Shown here: piece by piece, positions 9,670 through 20,000 of the stretch
How the letters are laid out: the number at the start of each line of letters is the position of its first letter
How positions within the stretch are numbered: position 1 is the stretch's first letter
Assembly (NCBI RefSeq): GCF_900099835.1
Contig: NZ_FNKP01000001.1
Location: 434,001 to 498,000 of the forward strand
Direction of reading: 5' to 3'
From: Paraburkholderia fungorum
GTDB taxonomy: Bacteria; Pseudomonadota; Gammaproteobacteria; Burkholderiales; Burkholderiaceae
DNA length: 64,000 nucleotides
The notes under the pieces: generated by a model
Seen by the model: the letters and a program-made list of their open reading frames with translations, nothing else
The model's database searches: none
What the model was told of the DNA's origin: nothing
Program-made: the position numbers and the translations under genes

Positions 9670-10431
9670 ATGTCACTTCATTCGAAGAAAGAGCAGATTC
9701 ATACGTTGCGGGAGCAGGGTTTTGTCGTCGTGCCCGGATTGGTGTCACCCGAGCGCTGCGAAGAACTGAAGCAGATTGCGCAGCAGCAGTTGGTCGAAGC
9801 CGCCACGCCGATCGAGTTCGAAGCGGATCTGCAATATCCGGGCGCGCCGTCTTCGAAGCATGCGCCTGGCGGACATACGGTGCGGCGTTTGCTCGACGCA
9901 TATGGCCGTCACCCGGCGTTTGCGCAATGGGCGACCGCGCCGGAAATCCGCGGCTGGATGGAACTGTATTTCGGTGAAGAGCCGCGTCTGTCGCGTGCGC
10001 ATCACAACTGCATGATGACCAAGCACCCGGCGTACGGCAGCCTGACCGGCTGGCATCGCGATGTGCGTTACTGGTCGTTCGAGCGGGACGATCTGGTGTC
10101 GGTGTGGCTCGCGGTAGGTTCCGAAACCGTCGACAACGGCGCTCTGTGGCTGGTGCCGAAATCGCACAACGCTCCGTTCACATCGGATCGTTTCGATGAA
10201 GCCAAGTTTTTCCGTTCGGATCTGGAAGAAAATCAGGCGTGGATTCGCAGTGCCGTGTCGCCCGAACTCAAAGCCGGCGACGTGGTGTTTTTCCACTGCA
10301 ACACGCTGCATTCAGCGGGCAAGAATCTCAGCGATCAGGTGAAGTTTTCGCTCGTGTACACCTATCACGGTGCGAGCAATGTGCCGTTGCCGGGAACCCG
10401 GTCGGCGGCGAAGCCTGAGGTGGCGTTTTAA
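9670..10431 (+). CDS. Phytanoyl-CoA dioxygenase (PhyH) family protein
   Basis: A 253-residue Fe(II)/2-oxoglutarate-dependent oxygenase of the PhyH family. The facial triad is visible as HRD in GWHRDVRYW (about residue 131) and the distal His in HCNTLHSAGKN (about 215). The downstream KFSLVYTY supplies a probable 2-oxoglutarate-binding basic residue. Substrates in this family range from fatty acyl-CoA to ectoine and antibiotics, and nothing nearby names one. It appears monocistronic, convergent with the small DUF3185 gene. Confidence 0.85.
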   Translation: MSLHSKKEQIHTLREQGFVVVPGLVSPERCEELKQIAQQQLVEAATPIEFEADLQYPGAPSSKHAPGGHTVRRLLDAYGRHPAFAQWATAPEIRGWMELYFGEEPRLSRAHHNCMMTKHPAYGSLTGWHRDVRYWSFERDDLVSVWLAVGSETVDNGALWLVPKSHNAPFTSDRFDEAKFFRSDLEENQAWIRSAVSPELKAGDVVFFHCNTLHSAGKNLSDQVKFSLVYTYHGASNVPLPGTRSAAKPEVAF

Positions 10432-10518
10432 TTTGCCGATTCCGGCAGCGGCGCTTGAATGTGTTTAATCAGCATTCGAACAGACAGACCACCAGGCGCC
10501 GCGCCAATCACGAATCCA

Positions 10519-10725
10519 TTACCGCTTGCGTCCGGACAACGCCATGCCGGTGATTCCCGCAAGCGTCGCCACCACGCCACCCACGATCAGCATGATCGCC
10601 TTGTTGCTCGGCGAACCGGTGAAAAAGCGCGCGACGTCGCTGCTCACCGAATTGAACGCCTGCCCGCCGAAATACAACAACACGATACCGCCGACAATCA
10701 GCGCGATCGAAATCGCTTTCGTCAT
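10519..10725 (-). CDS. DUF3185 family small membrane protein
   Basis: The 68-residue protein has two hydrophobic helices (about 5-22 and 44-62) separated by a polar loop (SSDVARFFTGSPSNK). This matches the DUF3185 family of small inner-membrane proteins of unknown function common in proteobacteria. A GGGAGAGC-like ribosome binding site precedes the ATG. It stands alone between convergent and divergent neighbours. Confidence 0.8.
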   Translation of the reverse strand: MTKAISIALIVGGIVLLYFGGQAFNSVSSDVARFFTGSPSNKAIMLIVGGVVATLAGITGMALSGRKR

Positions 10726-10955
10726 CTGATGCTCTCCCTTGACTTTGATCGGCCAAAGTTTAGGGGAGCGGTCAGCAATCGTCCATCCCGCATACTGGGC
10801 GCATGCACGTCTCGCTTCGATTGGCTAACATAGCGGTCTGCCTGCCGCTTTACCTCGATAAAACAGACAACAGATCGCAGCAGAACGCCTCCGCAGCACG
10901 CGATTGCCTCACGCCCGCAATGACCGGGTGACTTCCACCAACAAGGACACAAGCA

Positions 10956-11999
10956 ATGGCTTACGAAGCAGCTTCAGAACGCTATTCGGACATGCAGTAC
11001 CGCGTCTGCGGCAAATCGGGTCTCAAACTGCCGGCGCTCTCGCTCGGCCTGTGGCACAACTTCGGCGACACCACGCCGATCTCCACGCAGCGCGACATCC
11101 TGCGCACGGCCTTCGATCTCGGCATCACGCACTTCGACCTCGCGAACAACTACGGCCCTCCGTACGGCAGTGCGGAAACGAATTTCGGCCGCCTGTTCAA
11201 GGACGACTTCAAGCCGTATCGCGATGAACTGCTGATCTCGTCGAAGGCGGGTTGGGATATGTGGCCGGGTCCGTACGGCCAGGGCGGCGGTTCGCGCAAG
11301 TACGTGCTCGCGAGTCTCGACCAGAGCCTGCAACGCATGGGCCTCGACTACGTCGACATTTTCTATTCGCATCGTTTCGATGCGGACACGCCGCTCGAAG
11401 AAACCGCCGGCGCATTGGCGACTGCGGTTCAGCAGGGCAAGGCTCTGTACATCGGCATTTCGTCGTACTCGGCAGCGAAGACGCTCGAAATGACGAAGCT
11501 GCTCGCCGAATACAAGGTGCCGATGTTGATTCATCAACCGGCGTACAACATGCTCAACCGCTGGATCGAGCATGAGTTGCTCGATACGCTGGAGCAGGTC
11601 GGCGCGGGTTCGATCGCGTTCACGCCGCTCGCGCAAGGTCTCTTGACCGGCAAGTATCTGAACGGCGTGCCGGACGACGCGCGCGTCAACAAGCCGGGTG
11701 GCGGCTCGCTGAAGCAGGAGCATTTGAGCCCGCAAAATATCGAGCACGTGCGCAAGCTGAACGACATCGCCCAGCGTCGCGGACAAAGCCTCGCGCAGAT
11801 GGCGCTTGCGTGGGCGCTGCGCGATCCACGCGTGACGTCGGTGCTGATCGGTGCGAGCCGTGCTGAACAGGTGCGCGAGAACGTCGGCGCGCTGAAGAAC
11901 CTCGCGTTTTCGAAGGACGAACTCGCCGAGATCGATCGCTATGCGACCGAAGGTGGAATCAACCTCTGGGAAAAGCCGTCCACGGATCAGGCGATCTGA
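10956..11999 (+). CDS. Aldo/keto reductase, YghZ/GPR type
   Basis: The 347-residue protein is a cytosolic NADPH-dependent aldo/keto reductase. The catalytic tetrad can be placed: Asp in HFDLANN, Tyr in NNYGPPYG, Lys in ISSKAG and His in YSHRFD. The length and the PFFGxxx-like insert resemble E. coli YghZ (L-glyceraldehyde 3-phosphate reductase) and plant Kv-beta-like members. The true substrate is not evident. It is monocistronic with its own terminator. Confidence 0.9.
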   Translation: MAYEAASERYSDMQYRVCGKSGLKLPALSLGLWHNFGDTTPISTQRDILRTAFDLGITHFDLANNYGPPYGSAETNFGRLFKDDFKPYRDELLISSKAGWDMWPGPYGQGGGSRKYVLASLDQSLQRMGLDYVDIFYSHRFDADTPLEETAGALATAVQQGKALYIGISSYSAAKTLEMTKLLAEYKVPMLIHQPAYNMLNRWIEHELLDTLEQVGAGSIAFTPLAQGLLTGKYLNGVPDDARVNKPGGGSLKQEHLSPQNIEHVRKLNDIAQRRGQSLAQMALAWALRDPRVTSVLIGASRAEQVRENVGALKNLAFSKDELAEIDRYATEGGINLWEKPSTDQAI

Positions 12000-12025
12000 T
12001 CCGCGAAACGTCACCCCGTCAGTAG

Positions 12026-12053
12026 AAAAGCCGCCCGTGAGGCGGCTTTTTTT
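12026..12053 (+). terminator. Rho-independent terminator after the aldo/keto reductase
   Basis: Stem AGCCGCC / GGCGGCT with a 5-nt loop, preceded by A and followed by seven T. It also faces the convergent small gene that ends at 12063. Confidence 0.9.
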
Positions 12054-12062
12054 GCGCTGTCG

Positions 12063-12248
12063 CTAGACCAGTGCGGGCAATCCTTCGACCAGCGCGACCG
12101 CGCACATCACGCCGATCAGCGCGCCAACGACCCGCAGCGCGTTGTGCCGCAATTCCGTCTTGCAGGGAAGCGCGCCGACAAACAGCGCACCGGCCAGCGC
12201 CATCGGAATCACCAGGATGAAATCGCCGATCGTGAAGTAGGTCGTCAT
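12063..12248 (-). CDS. Small membrane protein, 61 residues
   Basis: No family is recognised. The protein has two hydrophobic segments (about 9-27 and 40-58) with a short polar link carrying CKTELRHN. An AAGGAGA ribosome binding site lies at ideal distance before the ATG at 12248, the main support for it being real. It stands alone between the aldo/keto reductase terminator and an MFS gene. Confidence 0.65.
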   Translation of the reverse strand: MTTYFTIGDFILVIPMALAGALFVGALPCKTELRHNALRVVGALIGVMCAVALVEGLPALV

Positions 12249-12338
12249 GGTTGTCTCCTTATGTATTACTGGCGAAGGCGGCGGCTCCTTTCATGGAGTC
12301 ATGTATCGCCAAAGCTCAGTTTGAGTATAGGAGACAGT

Positions 12339-12455
12339 TTGACCAACATAACGACGCCCGGCGGCGTTTCGACAGCTATTCGCAAGCTGCTGAAACCAGA
12401 GCCATCAAGGCTCGCCGAGATTGGCGCGGCGCAGCAAAACGCGAAGAAAAAATGA
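12339..12455 (+). CDS. Possible 38-residue small ORF
   Basis: A TTG start at 12339 follows GGAGACAG and opens a frame ending in a Lys-rich tail. A second frame across the same DNA (ATG at 12293, overlapping the MFS 3' end) also reads protein-like. Neither is recognised, and at most one is real. Confidence 0.2.
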   Translation: MTNITTPGGVSTAIRKLLKPEPSRLAEIGAAQQNAKKK

Positions 12456-12527
12456 AGCGTTTGCTTACGTCGTCCTTACTTTTTGATCGTATTTCATGCG
12501 ATACGGATTACAACGTGACTCGCGCGA

Positions 12528-13817
12528 TCACCTCGCGATTTGTTCGCGTCCGCGTAACCGGGTCGCCGCAACAATGCCGATAACGAGCAGCGTGCCGACC
12601 AATCCGGCGACGCCGTTCCAGCCGTGATTTGCCCACACATGACCGCCGTACGAACCGATCAGGCTCGACCCGGTGTAATACGCGAGCAGATACAGCGCGG
12701 CCGCCTGGCCTTTCGCTTCTTTCGCGAGGCGACCGACCCAGCCGCTCGCCACCGAGTGTCCGGCGAAAAAGCCGAACGTCACGCAGGCAATGCCGGCTGT
12801 GATCGCGGCCAGCGGATGGAGCAGCGTGAGCGCGAGACCGAGCACCATCAGCAGCAGGCTGGCGGTGAGCACACGCGCGCGGCCGAACGTGTCGGCCATG
12901 CGTCCCGACCACGGCGATGCAACCACGCCCGTCAGATACACGACGAAGATCGCGCCGATTTCCGTTTGACTCAACTGGTACGGCGGCGCGAGCAGCCGGT
13001 AACCGATGTAGTTGTACAGCGTGACAAAGCTGCCCATCAGCACGAAGCCTTGCAGGAACAGCAGCGGCAGGCCGGGTCGCGTGAATTGCTTGAGCAGCGC
13101 CGTGCGGTGATGCGCGAAGCCGAGCCCGCGGCGCGGCACGAAATGGCGTGACGGCGGCAGCAGCGCGCGAAAAGCGAGCATCGACAGAAGACCGAGCACG
13201 CCGATCGTGCCGATCGCGACGCGCCACGAGAACAGATCCGCGACCACGCCGGTGATCACGCGACCGGCCATGCCGCCGATTGCAGTGCCGCCGACGTAGA
13301 GGCCCATCGCGAGCCCGAGGCCGTCGGGATGCACTTCCTCGGCGAGGTAGGCCATCGCGACGGCGGGCACACCGCCGAGCGCGAGGCCTTCGAGCGTGCG
13401 CAGCACCAGCAGTTGATGCCATTGCGGCGCGATCGACACGCAGATCGTCAGCACCGCGGAGACGGTGAGCGAGAGCGTCATCAGCTTGTGACGGCTCCAT
13501 CCTTCCGAAACGAAACCGGCGACAAAAATGGCGAGCGCGAGTGCAGCGGTGCTGAACGACAGCGACAGGCTGGACTGCGCGGGCGTCACGTTGAACGTCG
13601 CGGAGAACGCGGGCAGCAACGGCTGTACGCAGTAAAGCAGCGAGAATGTGGCGTATCCGGCGAACAGCAGCGCGATGCTGGCGCGCCAGTAGGCTCGCGA
13701 ACCGCGTTCCAGGTAGGGGATATCAGCGACGTCGGACAAGGCGGAGGCGGTGAAGGAAGCAGACGAAGTGGGAGCAGCCGATGAAGCAGTCCGGTGGGAT
13801 TCCGGCGAGGGGGTCAC
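12528..13817 (-). CDS. MFS transporter (YnfM-like exporter)
   Basis: A 429-residue, 12-helix major facilitator of the drug/sugar exporter type (DHA1, YnfM-like). A polar Ser/Ala-rich N-terminus of about 45 residues precedes the first helix (ALLFAGYATFSLLYCVQPLLP). The loop 2-3 region carries GWSRHKLMT in the place of the MFS signature, and helix 5 has GGTAIGGMAGRV. An AGGAGATTT-type ribosome binding site precedes the start. The substrate is unknown, and no regulator lies beside it. Confidence 0.85.
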   Translation of the reverse strand: MTPSPESHRTASSAAPTSSASFTASALSDVADIPYLERGSRAYWRASIALLFAGYATFSLLYCVQPLLPAFSATFNVTPAQSSLSLSFSTAALALAIFVAGFVSEGWSRHKLMTLSLTVSAVLTICVSIAPQWHQLLVLRTLEGLALGGVPAVAMAYLAEEVHPDGLGLAMGLYVGGTAIGGMAGRVITGVVADLFSWRVAIGTIGVLGLLSMLAFRALLPPSRHFVPRRGLGFAHHRTALLKQFTRPGLPLLFLQGFVLMGSFVTLYNYIGYRLLAPPYQLSQTEIGAIFVVYLTGVVASPWSGRMADTFGRARVLTASLLLMVLGLALTLLHPLAAITAGIACVTFGFFAGHSVASGWVGRLAKEAKGQAAALYLLAYYTGSSLIGSYGGHVWANHGWNGVAGLVGTLLVIGIVAATRLRGREQIAR

Positions 13818-13928
13818 AAAAAAATCTCCTGGGAGGAAGCGAAGTCTTCGAAGGAGTTAACGATACGCTGAAAAGAACGATTGGGTTGGCGGGGCGGGCA
13901 GCGGGGATAGATGAGAGGGGGGAGGCAA

Positions 13929-14006
13929 GGGCGAAGGGCGAAGGGCGAAGGGCGAAAACCGGAGAGCGAGAGCACAAGGCGCAAGGCACAAGGCACAAGG
14001 CACACG
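13929..14006. repeat. Heptamer tandem repeats (two short arrays)
   Basis: GGGCGAA occurs four times in a row at 13929-13956. After 15 bp, a second 7-bp array runs from 13972 to 14006: GCACAAG, GCGCAAG, GCACAAG, GCACAAG, GCACACG. They lie in the 380-bp gene-free stretch between the MFS gene start and the RND outer-membrane gene end. The surrounding DNA (13818-14198) holds nothing else I can name. Confidence 0.85.
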
Positions 14007-14198
14007 GCGAGATAGCGCGGGGCCAAGTCGGCTTGTCGTGAAGCGCGAGGGGGCGTTGTTCACGCACGCACGAAGCGAAATAGCGACGGATTAAGCGGCA
14101 TTGCTAATGCGTTCAGTCCAGCGCGGGAGCGTGGAAGCACCAAAAAAGCCACGTCACTCGCCTCAGCACCTTTCCCCTCGCCCGCAAAAAAACGCCGC

Positions 14199-15749
14199 TC
14201 AACCGTGCGCCGCCCCGGCCCCCGCCCCCGCCCCCGTATCGCTCGCGCTCGCAGGCGCCGGCGGATGCACGATCTGCTCATCAGTCGGCAGATCTGACAC
14301 GTTCCAGCCGCCGCCCAATGCCTTCACCAGCGCGACGCTCGCAGCCATCCGCCGACGCGCGATCGACACCGCATTGCGCTCATTCGTCAGAGCCGTAGTC
14401 TGCGCGACGACCACATCCAGATAGGTAATCGCGCCGTTCTTATAGCGGTCCGACACGACCGCCAGCGACCGTTGCGCGGCGCTTACCGCGTCGTCCTGCG
14501 CGCTGGCTTCCTGTTCGAGCACACGCAGCGCGGCGAGATTGTCCTCGACCTCGCCGAAGGCCGTGAGCACCGTTTGACGGTATTGCGCGACGCTTTCGTC
14601 GTAGTGCGCGCGCGCCTGTTCTTTCACGGATGCGCGTCCGCCGAAATCCAGCAGCGTGCCCGCGAGCGCCGGTCCGAGCGACCACAAGCGGCTCGGCGCG
14701 AGCAGCCACTGGCTGTAGTTGGTCGCTTCGAGTCCGTCCGTCACCGACAGCACGAGGCTCGGGAAAAACGCCGCCGTCGCCACGCCGATCTGTGCGTTCA
14801 TATCGGCAACCTGTCTTTCCGCCGCTGCAATGTCGGGCCGTCGCTCAAGCAACGTGGACGGCACGCCCGCTGCCGCCACCACCGGCACGGCCGTGAGCGG
14901 CGCAACCGGCAACGAGAAAGTGGAAGGCGACTGGCCGATCAGGATCGCGATCGCGTGTTCGAGCTGCGCGCGCTGCACGCCGAGATCGAGTGCCTGTGCC
15001 TGCGTGGTTTTGAGTTGCGTTTGCGCCTGCGCGACGTCGGCGTCGGTGGCGATGCCGCCCGCGTAACGATGCTGCGTCAGATCGAGCGCTTCGCTGTAGG
15101 CCTTGAGCGTGTCGTCGAGAAGCTGGCGCTCCTGATCGAGTCCGCGTAGCTCGAAGTAGTCGGTGGCGAGTTCGGCCTGCATCGACAGAAGCACGGCCTG
15201 GGCGTCGGCGGCACTGGCTTGCGCCTGGGCTTTCGCGCCTTCGACGCTGCGCGACACGCGACCCCACAGGTCAGGTTCCCACGACGCGTCCGCTTGTACG
15301 AGGTAGTCGTTCAGCGTGAGGCCAGCGGTCGATTTGTGCAGCACGTTCTCCGACGACCGTGCCCGCGAATAGTTGCCATTTGCGCTGACGACCGGGAAGA
15401 AGCTCGACCGGTATTGCGCGACGGTCGCGCGGGCGGCGCGAAAGCGCGCTTCGGCCGACTGCACGTTCTGGTTGGCGGTGGCGACCTGCTGTTCGAGCGA
15501 ATCGAGCGATGGGTCTGCGTAGATGTTCCACCAGGCGCCGCGCGTGAGCGTATCGGCGGGCTGCGCAGGTTGCCAGCCGCTGCCCGCGAGTTCCTTGTAG
15601 GTGGCGGCCGTGGTGGTGGGCGGCTTCACGTAGTCGGGGCCGACGGTACAGGCGGTGAGCGCGAACACAAGCGCAGCGACTGACCAAACTCGCGTATAAG
15701 CGCGCCCGCGTGACCGTGTGGATTCGCCGCGTGAGACCAGCGCGTTCAT
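14199..15749 (-). CDS. RND efflux outer-membrane lipoprotein (NodT/OprM family)
   Basis: The 516-residue protein is the outer-membrane channel of the tripartite pump encoded with it. The N-terminus has a lipoprotein signal with lipobox LTAC followed by TVGPDYVKPP, the classic start of mature NodT-family proteins. Two OEP repeats with long helices and beta segments follow. A polar Ala/Gly tail with GAGAGAGA ends the protein. Its ATG overlaps the adaptor stop codon by 4 bp (ATGA), which indicates translational coupling. Confidence 0.92.
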   Translation of the reverse strand: MNALVSRGESTRSRGRAYTRVWSVAALVFALTACTVGPDYVKPPTTTAATYKELAGSGWQPAQPADTLTRGAWWNIYADPSLDSLEQQVATANQNVQSAEARFRAARATVAQYRSSFFPVVSANGNYSRARSSENVLHKSTAGLTLNDYLVQADASWEPDLWGRVSRSVEGAKAQAQASAADAQAVLLSMQAELATDYFELRGLDQERQLLDDTLKAYSEALDLTQHRYAGGIATDADVAQAQTQLKTTQAQALDLGVQRAQLEHAIAILIGQSPSTFSLPVAPLTAVPVVAAAGVPSTLLERRPDIAAAERQVADMNAQIGVATAAFFPSLVLSVTDGLEATNYSQWLLAPSRLWSLGPALAGTLLDFGGRASVKEQARAHYDESVAQYRQTVLTAFGEVEDNLAALRVLEQEASAQDDAVSAAQRSLAVVSDRYKNGAITYLDVVVAQTTALTNERNAVSIARRRMAASVALVKALGGGWNVSDLPTDEQIVHPPAPASASDTGAGAGAGAAHG

Positions 15750-17008
15750 GACGACGCCTCCGCTTTCCCTTCGCCGCCTGGCGCTGCGGAAGCACCAGAA
15801 GCACCCTTCGCGTTATCCGCCTTGCGCGGTGCAATCCGCACCGCCGCTCCGTCGACGATCGAATCCTGCGGATTCAGAATCACCTGTTCGTTGCCTTGCA
15901 AACCCGACGCAATCGCCACACGTGTGCCGAAGTCCGTTCCCAGCGATACCGGCAACAACCTCACCTTGTGATCGGCGTCCACGGTCGCGACCTTCACGCC
16001 ATCCGGGCGAAACAGAAATGCGTTGCCCGGTAGCGTGAACGGCGCCTCGCCTGTGCCCAACGCAAAATGCACCTGCGCATACGCACCCGGCAGCAATTCG
16101 CCGCTGCGATTGTCGACATCGACTTCGACCAGCATCGTGCGTTGTTGCGCATCGACTGCGCCCGCCGTACGCGCCACCGTCCCCGGATAATGCTTCGATG
16201 GCGTTTCCGTCAGCGTCAAAAACGCGCTCTGCTGCGCGCGGATTTGCTGTGCGTATGCCTGCGGCACGTTCACATACACTCGCAGACGATCCGCCTGCGC
16301 AACATGAAACAGTTCCTTCGTCGGACCGCCCGCGCTGCCCGCGTCGATCAGCGCGCCGACATCGACATTGCGCGCGGTCACCGTGCCGTCGAACGGCGCG
16401 TAGACCTTCTGGAACGATTGCGTTTTTTCGAGTCGCGCAACGTTGAAGCGCGCGGCGTCGAGCGTGGCTTTTTTCGCCAGCATGTCGCCAACTTTTTCCT
16501 CGGTTTCCTGCTTCGATACCGACTTGCTTTTCAGCATGTCGGTCCAGCGATCGGCGGTGCTTTTCGCCAGCGCGTAATTGGCCTCGGCATTCGCGAGATC
16601 CGCGCGGGCGGCGCGCAACTGATCGTCCACTTCGGGCGTGTCGATTTCCGCGAGCAACTGGCCGCTCTTCACATGTGCGCCGATATCGGCGTACCACTTC
16701 TTCAGATAGCCGCTGGTGCGTGCATAGATCGGCGTGTCGAGAAAAGCCTGCACATTGCCGGGCAAAACAAGATCGAGCCCAACCGACGACTTCTGCGGCC
16801 GCACCACTTCGACGCTCAACTGGCTCGCATGCTCCGCATCGCGTTCGAGCGCGGCGTGCGCATCGTGACGCGACCAGATGCCTTGCGCGGCGAGCGCAAT
16901 CACGGCCAACGCCACCGCGACGGCAATTGCGCGAGTGCGCTTCGTTTTTGCGGGACGGTGCGCAGTATCGGTATCGGAACTGGAACCGTCCGGACGTTTT
17001 GCTTCCAT
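15746..17008 (-). CDS. RND efflux periplasmic adaptor (membrane fusion protein)
   Basis: The 420-residue adaptor links the inner-membrane pump to the outer-membrane channel. A cytoplasmic basic tail and one membrane anchor (about 28-46) precede a lipoyl/barrel-sandwich domain (VYARTSGYLKKWYADIGAHVKSGQLLAEID). A helical hairpin (about 110-165), a beta-barrel and a membrane-proximal domain follow. GGGGAAG gives a good ribosome binding site before the ATG. It lies 85 bp after the pump gene and overlaps the channel gene by 4 bp. Confidence 0.92.
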   Translation of the reverse strand: MEAKRPDGSSSDTDTAHRPAKTKRTRAIAVAVALAVIALAAQGIWSRHDAHAALERDAEHASQLSVEVVRPQKSSVGLDLVLPGNVQAFLDTPIYARTSGYLKKWYADIGAHVKSGQLLAEIDTPEVDDQLRAARADLANAEANYALAKSTADRWTDMLKSKSVSKQETEEKVGDMLAKKATLDAARFNVARLEKTQSFQKVYAPFDGTVTARNVDVGALIDAGSAGGPTKELFHVAQADRLRVYVNVPQAYAQQIRAQQSAFLTLTETPSKHYPGTVARTAGAVDAQQRTMLVEVDVDNRSGELLPGAYAQVHFALGTGEAPFTLPGNAFLFRPDGVKVATVDADHKVRLLPVSLGTDFGTRVAIASGLQGNEQVILNPQDSIVDGAAVRIAPRKADNAKGASGASAAPGGEGKAEASS

Positions 17009-17093
17009 CAGACTTCCCCTGTGAAGATGCGTGGGCAGTCGGCGCTGCCTCTTGTGTAGCGTGTCATTGCGATGGCGATGGCGTTAGTCGGCT

Positions 17094-20000
17094 TCATGGT
17101 TTCTGCACCACGTGTTCGGCCGCGCGCAGACGCCGCGCCGCGAGCCGTTTGTAGATCATCGAGAACACCACCGGCACGAAGATCAGCGTCGCCAGCGTGC
17201 CGACCGTCAGACCGCCGATCACCGCGCGCCCGAGCGGCGCGTTCTGCTCGCCACCTTCGCCGAGACCGATCGCCATCGGCACCATGCCGATGATCATCGC
17301 GAGCGCGGTCATCAGCACCGGACGGAAACGCGTGAAGCCTGCTTCGATTGCCGCGCGCGTGGCGTCGCCGTGTTCGAGTAACTGCTCGCGCGCGAAGCTG
17401 ATCACGAGAATCGCGTTGGCCGTGGCGATACCGATACACATGATCGCGCCGGTCAGCGCGGGAATCGACAGCGTGGTGTGCGTGAGAAACAGCATCCACA
17501 CGATGCCCGCGAGCGCACCCGGCAGCGCGGTGATGATGATGAACGGATCGAGCCACGACTGGAAATTCACGACGATCAGCAGATACACCAGCAGGATCGC
17601 GAACACGAGCCCGGCGAACAGACCCGAGAACGAATCGTTCATGGTCTGCACCTGGCCGCGCACTTCGATAGTCGATGTTTTCGGCAGCTCCGCCTTCGAG
17701 TCGTCGATGATCTTGCGGATATCGTCCGAGACGCCGCCGAGATCGCGACCGTCGGCGGTGCCGTAAATATCGATCGTGGTCTGCGCGTTGTAGTGGTTGA
17801 TCGTTGCATTGCCGGCTTCGCGCTTCATCGTCGCGAGCGAGCCAAGAATGTTGCTGCGACCGTTCGCGTTCAACGGAATATTCGCGAGCGATTGCAGCGA
17901 ATCGATCGTGTATTGCGGCGCTTCCGTGATCACGTTATAGCTCACGCCATTGCGCGGATTGAGCCAGAACGTCGGCGTGGTTTGCTGGCTGCCCGACAGC
18001 GTGATCAGCAGATTGCTCGCGATGTCGTGTTGCGAGAAACCGGCTTGCTGTGCGCGCGTGCGGTCCACGTCGATGAAAATACGCGGCAAATCCGCAGGCT
18101 GCTGGATGCGGGCATCGGCGAGACCCGGCACTGCGCGCAGACGGTTCAGCAACTTCGCAGCAAACACGCGATTGCCCGCGACATCGCGGCCCACGATCTG
18201 AATATCGATCGGCGACGGCATGCCGAAATTCAGCGTCTGACTGACGATATCCGCCGGTAGAAACGCGAACTGCACGCCGGGAAATTCGTCGGTGAGCGTG
18301 CGCCGCAGCGTGCGAACGTAATCGGCGCTCGGATGATGATCGGGATTGAGCGTGATGAGCACGTCCGCATCCGACGTGCCGATCGTGCCGGTGCTGCCGT
18401 ACGAAAGATTGATACCCGACACCGGCAAACCGATATTGTCGATGATCGAATGCAACTCGCCCGCAGGGATCAACTGACGAATGCGCGTATCGACCCGATC
18501 GGTCATGACCGCTGTTTCTTCCACACGCATGCCGGTTTTCGCACGCAGATGCAGCGCGATGGTGCCTGCATCGACGGCCGGGAAAAAGTCGCGACCGATA
18601 AACGGCACGAGCAGCATCGACGCGCCACAGCAAACCAGAAACAGCGTAACGAAAAGACCCGGCCGCGCAACGCGTGCTTCGAGGAACACGCGATAACGGT
18701 CGCGCAAACGCGAGAAGCCGCGCTCGAATGCATAGTGAACCCGCATGAACGGATTGCGCGTTTGCACAGACCCGTGATGCGCGGTCGTCGCCACATGGTG
18801 ATGGCGTAGCAGGTATTTCGCGAGCGTCGGCACGAGCGTACGTGAGAAGAAATACGACGCCAGCATCGCGAACACCACGGCTTCCGCGAGCGGAATGAAC
18901 AGATAGTGCGCGACGCCCGTCAGCATGAACATCGGCACGAACACGATGCAGATGGACAGCGTCGACACCAGCGTCGGAATCGCAATCTGATGCGCGCCGT
19001 CGAGAATCGCCTGCTCGAGATTTTTGCCCTGTTCCAGTTGATGGCTGATGTTTTCGATCGCGACGGTCGCATCGTCCACCAGAATCCCGACCGCGAGCGC
19101 GAGGCCGCCGAGCGTCATGATGTTGATGGTTTCGCCGAGCATCGAGAGCGCGATGATCGATGTGATCATCGACAGAGGAATCGACACGGCGATGATTAGC
19201 GTTGCGCGCCAGTTGCCGAGGAACAACAGAATCATCAGACCTGTCAGGCACGCGGCGATCAACGCTTCGCGCAATACGCCCTGCACGGAAGCACGCACGA
19301 ATAGCGATTGATCGGCAACGGGGTCGATATTTAGCGACTCGGGCACGAGATTGCGCAGCGTTGGCATCATCGATTTGATGCGGTCGACGATTTCCAGTGT
19401 GGACGTATTGCCGCTTTTGTTAATCGTGAGCAGCGCCGCGCGTTGGCCGTTCACGCGCACGATATTGGTTTGCGGCTGGAAGCCGTCGCGAACATGCGCG
19501 ACATCGCGAATATAAACGGTGCCGTTCGCGGTGGATCTGATCGGAATATTGTTGAGGCCGGCGAGCGAATCCGGGCTGCCGTTCATTTCCACCGAGTATT
19601 CAGTCGAGCCGATTTTCGCGGTGCCCGACGGCAGAATCAGGTTCTGCGCGGTGACCGCGTTGACCACATCGAGCGGCGACAGATTGCGCTCCTGCAATTT
19701 GCGCGAATCGATATCGACCATGATCTGCCGCTGCTTGCCGCCATACGGCAATGGCACCGACGCGCCGGGCACGGTGGCGAGTTGCGTCTTCAGAAAATTA
19801 TTGCCGAAGTCGAACAGCTCCTGCTCGGTCAGCGACGCCGACGACAACGCGAGCCGCAAGATCGGCACCGTCGACGCGTTATAGCGCAGGATATTCGGCG
19901 GCGTGATGCCAGGCGGCAGCGAGCGCAATTGCGTTTGCGACAGCGCGGTGACCTGAGCCAGCGCTTCGTCGATATTCGCGTGCGGCTGGAAAAAAATCTT

